Source of the DNA: Nocardia brasiliensis
Lineage (GTDB): Bacteria > Actinomycetota > Actinomycetes > Mycobacteriales > Mycobacteriaceae
Length of the DNA stretch: 64,000 bases
Reading direction: 5' to 3'
Assembly (NCBI RefSeq): GCF_011801125.1
Contig: NZ_CP046171.1
Span: 1,178,001-1,242,000, forward strand
The notes beneath the pieces were generated by a model, which did not search any database, had not been told where the DNA came from, and saw only the letters and a list, made by a program, of their open reading frames with translations. How positions within the stretch are numbered: the stretch's first letter is position 1; each line of letters opens with the position of its first letter. This document shows positions 17,471 to 25,504 of this stretch, one piece after another. The translations under genes and the position numbers were made by a program.

Positions 17471-17908
17471 ATGGGACACATCGAAGCCGCCAAGGACGTC
17501 AGCGCCACCCCCGATGCCCTCTGGGCGGTCGTTTCCGACCCGCAGACCTGGGACAAGTGGTTCACCATCCACGAGCGCTTCATGGAGGAGCCGCCTGCCG
17601 TGCTGACCGAGGGCGCCAAGCTGGTCGCCAAGATCGTGATGCTCGGCATGGCGAACAAGCTGGAGTGGACCGTGGTCTCGGTCGCACAGCCGTCCAAACT
17701 CACCCTCGGCGGCACCGGAATGGCCGGTGTGAAGACCGAATTCACCTTCGACATCCAGCCCAAGGGTGACGGCGGCAGCACCATCGTGGTGTCCGGCGAC
17801 TTCGAGGGCGCGCTGATCAAGGGCGCGCTCGGCAAGGCGGTCGAGAAGGACGGCCTCAAGCAGCTGGACAAGTCCCTCGAGCAGCTCGACGCGCTGGCCT
17901 CGGCATGA
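17471..17908 (+). CDS. SRPBCC (polyketide cyclase-like) lipid-binding protein
   Basis: A 145-residue START-like fold protein. The start MGHIEAAKDVSATPDALWAVVSDPQTWDKWFTIHE is the classical SRPBCC N terminus, and the long C-terminal helix (FEGALIKGALGKAVEKDGLKQ) closes the cavity. It has no catalytic signature. It probably carries or shields a hydrophobic intermediate for the operon. Its stop overlaps the next start by four bases (ATGA), so the two are coupled. Confidence 0.85.
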   Translation: MGHIEAAKDVSATPDALWAVVSDPQTWDKWFTIHERFMEEPPAVLTEGAKLVAKIVMLGMANKLEWTVVSVAQPSKLTLGGTGMAGVKTEFTFDIQPKGDGGSTIVVSGDFEGALIKGALGKAVEKDGLKQLDKSLEQLDALASA

Positions 17909-18783
17909 CCGCGGAGACGGCCGCCGCCCGGCTGGTCGAGTTCGACGACGCGGGCCTGGAAACCTGGTGTGACGACGAACGTTTCGAGGTCACCGGCGAG
18001 CGGATCGGCGAATACGCCGCGGCGACCAACGATCCGATCGAGGCGCACCTGGCAGGCGAGCTCGCCTCGCCGGTCTTCGCCATCGTCCCCGTTTTCGAGG
18101 CGATGATGATGCCGGTGATCGATGTCGCGCCGATGGACATCTTCGGCCGGGTCGTGCACGGCGAGCAGGACTTCCACTTCCATCGGGCGATTCGGCCCGG
18201 TGACAAGCTGGTCTCGCGGGCCAAGGCGACCGGGTACACCAGCAGGCCCAACGGCACGACCATCACCATCCTCATCGAATGCCGCACCGAGGAAGGGGAA
18301 TTGGTCAACGAGCAGTACCTGACCGCCTTCTTCCGCAATATCGACGCGGGCAAGTCGGTCGGCGCCGCGGCGCCGCCGCACAAGTTCGACGAGGCGCTGC
18401 GCGCCCAGCCGCCGGTGGCGGTCGTGCCGCAGCACGTGGACGACGACCAAACCTTCAGGTACTCGCCGGCTTCCGGTGATCCCGTGCCGCTGCACCTGGA
18501 CGAGCAGGTGGCCAAGGATGCCGGACTGCCCGGCATCATCGCGCACGGACTGTGCACCATGGCGTTCGCGTCGTGGGCGGTGCTCACTGAGGTCGGTGGT
18601 TCGGATGTCAACCGGCTGAAGCGATTTGCCGTGCGGTTCGCCAAGATGGTCTTCCCCGGCGACGACCTGGAGACCCGTGTCTGGCGGGTCGGTTCCGCCG
18701 ACGGTGTCACCACCTACGCGTTCGAGACTCTGCGCGGCACCGACGTGGTGCTCAGCGACGGGCTCGCCGAGATCACGGACTGA
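17905..18783 (+). CDS. MaoC-type double hot-dog enoyl-CoA hydratase
   Basis: A 292-residue protein with two hot-dog domains. The C-terminal domain holds the hydratase 2 motif YSPASGDPVPLHLDEQVAKDAG and PGIIAHGLCTM, with the catalytic Asp and His in place. The N-terminal domain (FEVTGERIGEYAAATNDP) resembles the non-catalytic half of this family. It is predicted to hydrate a trans-2-enoyl-CoA to the (R)-3-hydroxy form. It sits in the middle of the operon, coupled to the SRPBCC gene. Confidence 0.88.
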   Translation: MTAETAAARLVEFDDAGLETWCDDERFEVTGERIGEYAAATNDPIEAHLAGELASPVFAIVPVFEAMMMPVIDVAPMDIFGRVVHGEQDFHFHRAIRPGDKLVSRAKATGYTSRPNGTTITILIECRTEEGELVNEQYLTAFFRNIDAGKSVGAAAPPHKFDEALRAQPPVAVVPQHVDDDQTFRYSPASGDPVPLHLDEQVAKDAGLPGIIAHGLCTMAFASWAVLTEVGGSDVNRLKRFAVRFAKMVFPGDDLETRVWRVGSADGVTTYAFETLRGTDVVLSDGLAEITD

Positions 18784-18841
18784 GCGAAAACCCTTACCTG
18801 GTCGCAGGATCCAGCACAGACTTCACGAAGAGGAGACATCG

Positions 18842-19720
18842 ATGGGTGCACTCGAGGGTCGAGTAGCCATCATCACCGGGGCCGGCCGCGGCATCGGCCG
18901 CGAGCACGCGCTGCTGTTCGCCAAGGAGGGCGCCGCGGTGCTCGTCAACGACCTCGGCGGCAGCAACGCGGGCGAGGGCACCGATACCACGCCCGCGCAG
19001 GAGGTGGCCGACGAGATCGTCGCCGCCGGCGGCAGGGCGCTGGCCAACACCGACAACATCGCCACCTGGGACGGCGCGAAGCGTGTGGTCGATCAGGCCG
19101 TCGCCGAGCTGGGCGGGCTCGACATCGTGGTGAACAACGCGGGCATCCTGCGCGACGCGTTCATCGCGGGCATGGACGAGGCACAGTGGGACGCGGTGAT
19201 CGCGGTGCATCTCAAAGGTCACGCCGCCGTGCTGCATCACGCCGCCGCCTACTGGAAAGACCAGAGCAAGGCGGGCAATCAGCCGAACGCCGCGGTGATC
19301 AACACCGCCTCCGCCTCCGGCACCACCGTGCCCAACGCGGGCCAGGGCAACTACGGCGCGGCCAAGGCGGGGATCGCCGCGCTGACCCTCGTCGCCGCCG
19401 ACGAACTCGCCCGCTACGGCGTGCGGGTCAACGCCATCGCGCCGATCGCGCGCACCCGGCTCACCCTCGCCACGCCGGGCATGGGCGCGATGATGGCGGC
19501 CGAGGCCGACGAGGTGGCGGAGGGCGGCTTCGACGCGTTCAGCCCCGCCAACATCTCGCCGCTGGTGGCCTACCTGGCCTCGGACAAATGCCCGATCACC
19601 GGCAAGGTGTTCGCGGTGCAAGGCGGCGCCATTTCCGAGCTGGCCGGTTGGCACGATGTGAAGACGATCGAGACCGACGGGCCCTGGCTGATCGACGACA
19701 TCTCCGCTCGGCTGCCCTGA
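18842..19720 (+). CDS. SDR-family 3-hydroxyacyl-CoA dehydrogenase
   Basis: A 292-residue short-chain dehydrogenase. The NAD(P)-binding motif is TGAGRGIG near residue 12, NNAG is present, and the catalytic Ser-Tyr-Lys lie in NTASASGTT...GNYGAAKAG. The sequence resembles the dehydrogenase part of multifunctional peroxisomal enzyme type 2, which uses the (R)-3-hydroxyacyl-CoA made by MaoC hydratases. ATG 18842 follows GAGGAGA. Together with MaoC and thiolase it completes a beta-oxidation sequence. Confidence 0.9.
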   Translation: MGALEGRVAIITGAGRGIGREHALLFAKEGAAVLVNDLGGSNAGEGTDTTPAQEVADEIVAAGGRALANTDNIATWDGAKRVVDQAVAELGGLDIVVNNAGILRDAFIAGMDEAQWDAVIAVHLKGHAAVLHHAAAYWKDQSKAGNQPNAAVINTASASGTTVPNAGQGNYGAAKAGIAALTLVAADELARYGVRVNAIAPIARTRLTLATPGMGAMMAAEADEVAEGGFDAFSPANISPLVAYLASDKCPITGKVFAVQGGAISELAGWHDVKTIETDGPWLIDDISARLP

Positions 19721-19747
19721 GTTCGCCGCAACGTTAGGAGAACAACG

Positions 19748-21007
19748 ATGTTCGAATGGTCCGAGACCGATCTGCTGATCCGTGACGCCGTGCGCACGTT
19801 CATCGACAAGGAGATCCGGCCCAACCTCGACGCTTTGGACAGTGGCGAGCTGTCGCCATACCCGATCATCCGGAAGCTGTTCAGCGAGTTCGGGATCGAC
19901 GCCATGGGCGAGGAGGCGGTGACCAAGCTGCTCGCCAAGCAGGAGGCGAGGGAAGCGGCCATCGCGGCGGGCGAGCCGAAGCCGGAGAAGAAGGAGAACT
20001 CCGCGGGCGGTAGTCCGTTCGCCGGGCAGGAATCGTTGATGGCGGTGCTGATCGGTGAACTGTCCGGTGTCTGCATGGGCGTGGTCACCGCGCTCGGCGT
20101 CAGCATCGGTCTCGGCGCGACCACGATCATGTCGCGGGGCACGCTGGCGCAGAAGAAGCGCTGGCTGCCCGACATCGTGACGATGAAAAAGGTTGCGGCG
20201 TGGGCGATCACGGAGCCCGACTCCGGGTCGGACGCGTTCGGCGGTATGAAGACCTACGTCAAGCGCGACGGTGCGGACTATCTGCTCAACGGGCAGAAGA
20301 CGTTCATCACCAACGGCCCCTTCGCTGACGTGATGATCGTCTACGCCAAGCTCGACGAGGGCGACGGCGCGGACCGGCGTGAACGCAAGGTACTGACGTT
20401 TGTGCTGGACAAGGGCATGGAGGGCCTCACACAGGGCAAGCCGTTCAAGAAGATGGGCCTGCACGCCTCGCCGACCGGTGAGCTGTTCTTCGACAACGTA
20501 CGCCTCGGCCCGGACCGGCTGCTCGGGGAGACCGAGGAGCACAAGGGCGGCGACGGCAGGGAGAGCGCCAGGTCCAGCTTCACCGCCGAACGGGTCGGTG
20601 TCGCGTTCATGGCGCTGGGCATCATCAACGAATGCCATCGGCTCTGCCTGGAATACGCCAAGAGCCGCAAGCTCTGGGGACAGGAGATCGGCCGGTTCCA
20701 GCTGGTGCAGCTCAAGCTGGCCAAGATGGAGATCGCGCGGATCAACGTGCAGAACATGGTGTTCAACACGCTGGAGCGGGGCCGGGCCGGTAAGCCGCCG
20801 ACGCTCGCCGAGGCGTCGGCGATGAAGCTGTACGCGTCGGAGGCCGCCACCGAGGTCGCGATGGAGGCGGTCCAGCTGTTCGGCGGTAACGGATACATGA
20901 CCGAGTATCGTGTGGAACAGCTTGCGCGCGACGCGAAGTCGCTGATGATCTACGCGGGTAGCAACGAGATCCAGGTGACCCACATCGCCAAGGGCCTGCT
21001 GGCCTGA
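19748..21007 (+). CDS. Acyl-CoA dehydrogenase (FAD), FadE-like
   Basis: A 419-residue acyl-CoA dehydrogenase expected to make the enoyl-CoA for the MaoC hydratase. The FAD/substrate segments WAITEPDSGSDAFG and LNGQKTFITNG are intact. An unusual charged insert rich in Ala, Glu and Lys lies around residues 62-90. At the canonical catalytic-base site the motif reads IYAGSNEIQ, with Ala where medium-chain enzymes have Glu. A Glu in FTAERVGVAF matches the alternative base position of isovaleryl- and long-chain-type enzymes. It is the last gene of the operon. Confidence 0.92.
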   Translation: MFEWSETDLLIRDAVRTFIDKEIRPNLDALDSGELSPYPIIRKLFSEFGIDAMGEEAVTKLLAKQEAREAAIAAGEPKPEKKENSAGGSPFAGQESLMAVLIGELSGVCMGVVTALGVSIGLGATTIMSRGTLAQKKRWLPDIVTMKKVAAWAITEPDSGSDAFGGMKTYVKRDGADYLLNGQKTFITNGPFADVMIVYAKLDEGDGADRRERKVLTFVLDKGMEGLTQGKPFKKMGLHASPTGELFFDNVRLGPDRLLGETEEHKGGDGRESARSSFTAERVGVAFMALGIINECHRLCLEYAKSRKLWGQEIGRFQLVQLKLAKMEIARINVQNMVFNTLERGRAGKPPTLAEASAMKLYASEAATEVAMEAVQLFGGNGYMTEYRVEQLARDAKSLMIYAGSNEIQVTHIAKGLLA

Positions 21008-21019
21008 CGGCCCGTCGCC

Positions 21020-21083
21020 GGTTTCACAGAGCGGGCACCCTTCCCACAGGGGCTGGGGAAGCGTACGAACGCTCTGTGAAACC
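21020..21083. terminator. Long inverted repeat at the end of convergent genes
   Basis: Perfect 14-bp arms GGTTTCACAGAGCG (21020-21033) and CGCTCTGTGAAACC (21070-21083). An inner CTTCCC/GGGAAG pairing extends the stem. It lies 13 bases after the dehydrogenase stop and covers the last codons of the convergent coiled-coil gene. Confidence 0.75.
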
Positions 21084-21614
21084 AGCCTGGTCCGCTCTGG
21101 CGACACGGTCCGCCAAGTGCGTGAGGCGGGCGGAGAGTTGCCGCCGGTCGTAGCGGAGCTGGCTCGTCCGGGTGGTCAGACCGCCCAGTTGCGTACGAAG
21201 CAGCCCGAGTTCGGGCTCGAACACGGCCCTGCGTCGCCGGGACACACCGGCACTGCCTCGGACCTCGCTGCCTTGCGAGACGACGTTGCCTGCTCGTGCT
21301 GACATCTGGTCGATTCGTGTGCTCAGGCGGGCCAAACCTGTTTTCATACGGTCGATTTCGACGCCGATCGAGCCCTCGGCCGCATTCAGGTGCATGGTTG
21401 CTGGTCCTCGCCGGTGTGTGGCCGCGCTGACCGCGGCCAGGTCTCGGTCCACGTGCTGCTCCAGGTGACGCAGCTGTCGTTCGAAGCAGTGCAGCGTGCG
21501 ACTCAACGCGTCGGCTTGCCTGGTCGAGGCCCGCGCCAACTCGTGCAGGCTCGTGAGGTCGCCCCGAAGTCGGCGGACGGCATGCTGTAGCTCGGCGATT
21601 CCCATGGCGCGCAA
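21024..21614 (-). CDS. Coiled-coil protein of unknown function (paralogue A)
   Basis: A 196-residue protein, almost wholly alpha-helical and rich in Arg, Leu, Gln and Ala, with no signal peptide or membrane segment. The N-terminal block AVRRLRGDLTSLHEL resembles AVHQLRGDMYGLYEL of the neighbouring larger gene, so the two look like tandem relatives. The last 20 codons lie in a long inverted repeat, which suggests the 3' end has been extended or reshaped. I do not recognise a characterised family. Confidence 0.6.
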   Translation of the reverse strand: MRAMGIAELQHAVRRLRGDLTSLHELARASTRQADALSRTLHCFERQLRHLEQHVDRDLAAVSAATHRRGPATMHLNAAEGSIGVEIDRMKTGLARLSTRIDQMSARAGNVVSQGSEVRGSAGVSRRRRAVFEPELGLLRTQLGGLTTRTSQLRYDRRQLSARLTHLADRVARADQAGFTERSYASPAPVGRVPAL

Positions 21615-21705
21615 CGCTAGCCGCCGACCGCTCGGATCTGCGGCGCTTCAGACCCGCTCGGTGTCCCGCGGCACGTACCCGTGCGACGGGAACACCGCCG
21701 AGGTT

Positions 21706-22665
21706 TCAGAATGGCGGTTCCAATTCCTCCCTTCGCGTCTTCGGCTGCCGCCTCCGCAAGAGTTCGACGATGGTATCCAGCGTGCGCGAGTTCTGCCGCA
21801 CCACCCCCTCGACCTGAATCACCTGCCCTTGCAACCGATTTACCCCCGCTTCGAACCGGTCCAACCGCGCCGACAACCCTGCCGACTCATCGACCCGGAC
21901 CGCCAACTCCGCGAGCTCCCCGACCTTCGCTTCCACCTGCCTCGCCAACTCCGTGATGTCCCCGAGCTCGGTTTCGACCTGTGCGACCTGTGCGGGCAGC
22001 GGTGCGAGCGTGTCGAGTTGGGCCTGGAACTGCTCCGCGTGCCCCGGCAGCACCGCGAGGTCCTCGAGCTGCGATTCGACCCGCGCGAGCTGCGCGGGCA
22101 GCGATGCGCGCGTGCCGGGTTCGGCTTCCACGTGCTCCGGGAGCTTCATGAGTGCGTCGAGCCGGCGTTCGAGCTGCGCGAGTTGTTCCGGGAGCGCCGT
22201 GCGGTCGTTGTGCCGTATCTCGGCCTTCCCCGCTTGCCCGACCAGCGCCGCGAGGTCGCCGAGCTGGCTCTCGACCCGCGCGAGCTGGGTCCCGAGCCGA
22301 CTCACGTGCCCCCGCAGCTTCGCGAGGGGTTTGAGTCGGCTCTCGATCTTCGTGAGTTGCGCGGGCAGCGGGGTGAGCGTTTCGAACTTCGTGAGTTCTC
22401 CTGGGCGGGGCGGGAGTTCGGCGGTGAGGGCCTGTAGTTGGGATTCCACGCGGTGCAGGTGTCGTTCGTGGGCGCGGTGGGCGGCGAGCAGGAGACCGAA
22501 CTGGCGGCCGGAGGTTCGCCCCAACCGGCCAACGCGCAGGTGGATGTCGCGCAGGGTGCGGTCGCACTTGATCGCCCTGTCCTTGACCTCACCGGTCAGT
22601 TCGTACAGTCCGTACATGTCGCCGCGAAGTTGATGGACGGCTCGGTCTGTCTGCTGGCTCCCCAT
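21706..22665 (-). CDS. Coiled-coil repeat protein of unknown function (paralogue B)
   Basis: A 319-residue helical protein. After an N-terminal block shared with paralogue A it carries at least four degenerate copies of a unit like LPAQLARVESQLEDLAVLPGH, at about residues 98-245. Leu recurs in heptad spacing, so a long rod-like coiled coil is likely. There is no signal peptide, membrane helix or enzyme motif. It resembles cytoskeletal or scaffold proteins only in general character. The function is unknown. Confidence 0.65.
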   Translation of the reverse strand: MGSQQTDRAVHQLRGDMYGLYELTGEVKDRAIKCDRTLRDIHLRVGRLGRTSGRQFGLLLAAHRAHERHLHRVESQLQALTAELPPRPGELTKFETLTPLPAQLTKIESRLKPLAKLRGHVSRLGTQLARVESQLGDLAALVGQAGKAEIRHNDRTALPEQLAQLERRLDALMKLPEHVEAEPGTRASLPAQLARVESQLEDLAVLPGHAEQFQAQLDTLAPLPAQVAQVETELGDITELARQVEAKVGELAELAVRVDESAGLSARLDRFEAGVNRLQGQVIQVEGVVRQNSRTLDTIVELLRRRQPKTRREELEPPF

Positions 22666-22751
22666 GCCACGAGGTTAGGTCCCGCCGAGAGCCCGATCGA
22701 GACCGTTCGCCGATCTGGGGACAACTTCGCGACCTGTGGATATGTGGTCGT

Positions 22752-23663
22752 TCAGACCGCGCGGAGCCGGTTGCGGCTGGCGTAGACGTGCTCGGCGATC
22801 AGGGTGGCGATCCGGTCGGGCGCCTCGAGCATCGGGACGTGTCCGACACCGTGCACGACGATGCGATCGGCGGACTCGGGAAGTTCCTTCAGATAGCGGC
22901 GGGCGTAGACCCGATTCGGGATCACCCGGTCGTATTCGGCGAGCAGCAGCCGGACCGGCGTTGTGAGGGTGGACAGGTCCTCCTGTCCTGGTCCGCGCAG
23001 ACTGGTGACGATGAACGGGATCATCGTCGGGCAGTGCAGCGCCGCCATGATGCACGCCGCGGTGTCGGCCCGCGACACCGCCGCGGCGTTCTTGCTCAAC
23101 GGGAGCAGGGCCAGCCGCTGCGTGATCGGGTTGTTGATCGCGAAACCGCCCAGCCGCTTGCCGATTTCGACGACCGGGACCAGCGACAGGAACTTCAGGC
23201 CGATCCGGAACTGGGTGATCGATGGCGCGTGCCAACCGCCCGCGGGCGCCACCAGGGTGAGCGTGCGGGCCCGTCCGCGTCGGGCGAGTTCGACGCCGAC
23301 CCAGCCGCCGAGCGAGTTGCCCGCGATGTGACAGGTGCGCCAGCCGAGGTCGTCGAGCTGGTCCTCGATCCGGTCGGCGAGGGTGTGCACGTCGATCGAC
23401 CAGCCGTCCGCGTCCTCCCCGCCCCAGTGCCCCGCGAAGGCGGGCGCGTAGACCTCGCACTGGCTCGACAGCCGCGTCGCCGTCTGTTCCCAGCAGTGCG
23501 GCGACATCATGAAGCCGTGCAGCAGGAGTAGCGGGTCGCCGGAGCCCATGTGTAAAGCCTTGACGGGCTTGGGCATTGCGGGGTTCTTCGCGGCGGCGGC
23601 AGCTGGGCGTGCGGCCCGCTTCGCGGCGGCGGGGGACTTGGCGGTGTCAGACGGCATCGTCAT
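22752..23663 (-). CDS. Alpha/beta hydrolase
   Basis: A 303-residue hydrolase. A 35-residue Ala/Lys/Pro-rich leader precedes the fold. The oxyanion motif LLLLHGFMMSPHCW, the nucleophile elbow HIAGNSLGGWV, the acid in LLAEYDRVIP and the base in VHGVGHVPMLEAP give a complete Ser-Asp-His triad. ATG 23663 is chosen because AGGA lies 8-11 bases upstream; neighbouring GTG/ATG codons are possible. The substrate is unknown. It is divergent from the exonuclease gene. Confidence 0.85.
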   Translation of the reverse strand: MTMPSDTAKSPAAAKRAARPAAAAAKNPAMPKPVKALHMGSGDPLLLLHGFMMSPHCWEQTATRLSSQCEVYAPAFAGHWGGEDADGWSIDVHTLADRIEDQLDDLGWRTCHIAGNSLGGWVGVELARRGRARTLTLVAPAGGWHAPSITQFRIGLKFLSLVPVVEIGKRLGGFAINNPITQRLALLPLSKNAAAVSRADTAACIMAALHCPTMIPFIVTSLRGPGQEDLSTLTTPVRLLLAEYDRVIPNRVYARRYLKELPESADRIVVHGVGHVPMLEAPDRIATLIAEHVYASRNRLRAV

Positions 23664-23725
23664 CACCCTTTCCTGGACGGCGGTGTCCGAAGGAATTCAT
23701 CTGACCAGCATTGTACGGTCGTGCG

Positions 23726-24505
23726 GTGGCCTACATCATTTCGAGTGTGAACGTAAACGGCGTCCGCGCTGCGACGGGCAAAGGCATGCTGGCCTGGCTC
23801 GCCGCCACCGAGGCCGACATCGTCTGCGTCCAGGAGGTCCGGGCGACCGACGAGCAGACCAGGGCGGCGCTGGCGCCCGCGTTGGCCGACGGCTGGTGGC
23901 TGGCCAATGCCGAGCCCGAATCCAAGGGCCGCGCCGGGGTCGCGATCCTGTCCAGGCGTGAGCCGCACGCTGTGCGAATCGGCTTCGGCAGCAGCGAGTT
24001 CGACGCCTCGGGACGCTACCTGGAGGCCGACTTCGGCGATGTCACCGTGGCCAGCGTGTACGTGCACTCCGGTGAGGCGGGCACGCCGCGCCAGGACGAG
24101 AAGTATCGCTTCATGGCCGAGCTCGGCGGGTATCTCACCACCCGCACCGGTGATTTCGTGGTGAGCGGCGACTGGAACATCGCGCACACCGAACTGGATC
24201 TGAAGAACTGGAAGGGCAACCTGAAGTCGGCCGGCTTCCTGCCCGACGAGCGCGCCTGGATCGATCAGTTGCTCGCCGCCGGCTACGTCGATGTGGTGCG
24301 CGGCCTGCATCCCGGCAAGGAGGGGCCGTACAGCTGGTGGTCCTATCGGGGTCGCGCCTTCGACAACGACACGGGCTGGCGCATCGATTACCAGCTGGCG
24401 CGCGGTGAGCTGGCGACCAGGGCCAAGCAGGCCGTGGTGGAACGGGCCGCCGCGTACGACCAGCGCTGGTCCGACCACGCCCCGGTCACGGTGCAGTACC
24501 GATGA
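23726..24505 (+). CDS. xth: Exodeoxyribonuclease III / AP endonuclease
   Basis: A 259-residue Mg-dependent nuclease for base-excision repair. Active-site motifs are VNVNGVRA, VCVQEVRA (metal Glu), SGDWNIAHTELDLKN, WRIDYQL and WSDHAPV (Asp-His), all intact. GTG 23726 (VAYIISSVNVNG) is chosen because the upstream residues are not conserved-looking. Its stop overlaps the start of the ribonuclease gene (ATGA at 24502-24505), so the three plus-strand genes to 25496 are probably one operon. Confidence 0.9.
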   Translation: MAYIISSVNVNGVRAATGKGMLAWLAATEADIVCVQEVRATDEQTRAALAPALADGWWLANAEPESKGRAGVAILSRREPHAVRIGFGSSEFDASGRYLEADFGDVTVASVYVHSGEAGTPRQDEKYRFMAELGGYLTTRTGDFVVSGDWNIAHTELDLKNWKGNLKSAGFLPDERAWIDQLLAAGYVDVVRGLHPGKEGPYSWWSYRGRAFDNDTGWRIDYQLARGELATRAKQAVVERAAAYDQRWSDHAPVTVQYR

Positions 24506-24999
24506 ACCTGTCGCCGAAGGCGATCCGCGCCGCCGCCGCGCTCGGTGCGGTGGCGCTGGTGCTGCTCGTTGCCGCGGTGCTGGCGCTGCGCGGCGGAGGC
24601 GAGGACACCGGCACCGCCGCGGCGACCACGACCGCGCGCGCCACGGCGAGCACCAGCGTGCCCGCCGGGAACGCGCAGCGGCCGCCTACGGCCACGCCGT
24701 TGGCGAGCCGTGCGCCGGGCGTGCCCGATCGCGCCTATGCCACCCTGCGGGAGATCGACGCGGGCCGCTGGCCGGATTCCGCGGACGCGCCGGGCACCAA
24801 GGGCGGGGATCGCTGGATGAACCGGGGCGGCGACCTGCCTGCCAAAGATGCCGCCGGCAAGCCGATCACCTATCAGGAGTGGGACGTCAATCCCAAGCAG
24901 CGCAACCGGAATCGGGACGCCGAACGCATCGTCACCGGAAGTGACGGCGCGGCCTGGTACACCGGCGATCACTACAAGACCTTCACGAGGATGCGTTGA
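24502..24999 (+). CDS. Secreted or membrane-anchored guanyl-specific ribonuclease (RNase Sa/barnase-like)
   Basis: A 165-residue protein. An N-terminal hydrophobic segment (about residues 9-29) serves as signal or anchor, followed by a Thr/Ala/Pro linker. Residues about 72-165 are a ribonuclease N1/T1-type domain. The catalytic Glu lies in ITYQEWDVNP, Arg residues in RNRDAERIVTG, and His in YTGDHYKTF. It cleaves RNA after guanosine if active. The adjoining barstar gene, with its start touching this stop, would protect the cytoplasm. Confidence 0.88.
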   Translation: MNLSPKAIRAAAALGAVALVLLVAAVLALRGGGEDTGTAAATTTARATASTSVPAGNAQRPPTATPLASRAPGVPDRAYATLREIDAGRWPDSADAPGTKGGDRWMNRGGDLPAKDAAGKPITYQEWDVNPKQRNRNRDAERIVTGSDGAAWYTGDHYKTFTRMR

Positions 25000-25496
25000 T
25001 GACCGAGTCAGTCACGTTGTCGCAGTTCCTTGCCCGTCCCGTCCCCGCCGACGCCGATGCCGAGTCGATCGCCCCGCTGCCGCCGCGGGTGGCGCTTGGC
25101 GCCGCGGCCGTCGATGCCGCCGAGCTGAGCAGCGTGCGCTATCGCGCGCCGTCCGGTTTCGCGGTGCGCGAGCTGCGCGGGGCGAAGATGCGCTCGGTCG
25201 CACGGGTTTTCGACGAGATCGCCGCCGCGCTCCAGTTCCCGTACTACTTCGGCGAGAACAAGGACGCGTTCGACGAATGCCTGCGTGATCTCGACGATTT
25301 CGTCGGCGACGCCACCGGATACGTTGTCGTGATCCGGGACTCGGCGCACCTGCTTGCCGACGAGTCGGACGAGCGCGACTGGTTCAAGTCGGCGATCCGC
25401 GACGCCGCCGAATACTGGTCGGACAAGGGCATCCTGTTCCGGGTCGTGCTCCAGGGCGAATCGACCGGCCTGCAGGACGTTTCAGTGCGGCTCTGA
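24999..25496 (+). CDS. Barstar-family ribonuclease inhibitor
   Basis: A 165-residue protein. The barstar core lies at residues about 60-160, with FPYYFGENKDAFDECLRDLDDF, the family motif that plugs the ribonuclease active site. It is longer than classical barstar (about 90 residues) because of an N-terminal extension of some 55 residues. ATG 24999 overlaps the ribonuclease TGA by one base. Co-transcription with the nuclease fits a toxin-inhibitor pair. Confidence 0.88.
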   Translation: MTESVTLSQFLARPVPADADAESIAPLPPRVALGAAAVDAAELSSVRYRAPSGFAVRELRGAKMRSVARVFDEIAAALQFPYYFGENKDAFDECLRDLDDFVGDATGYVVVIRDSAHLLADESDERDWFKSAIRDAAEYWSDKGILFRVVLQGESTGLQDVSVRL

Positions 25497-25504
25497 CGCC
25501 GAGG

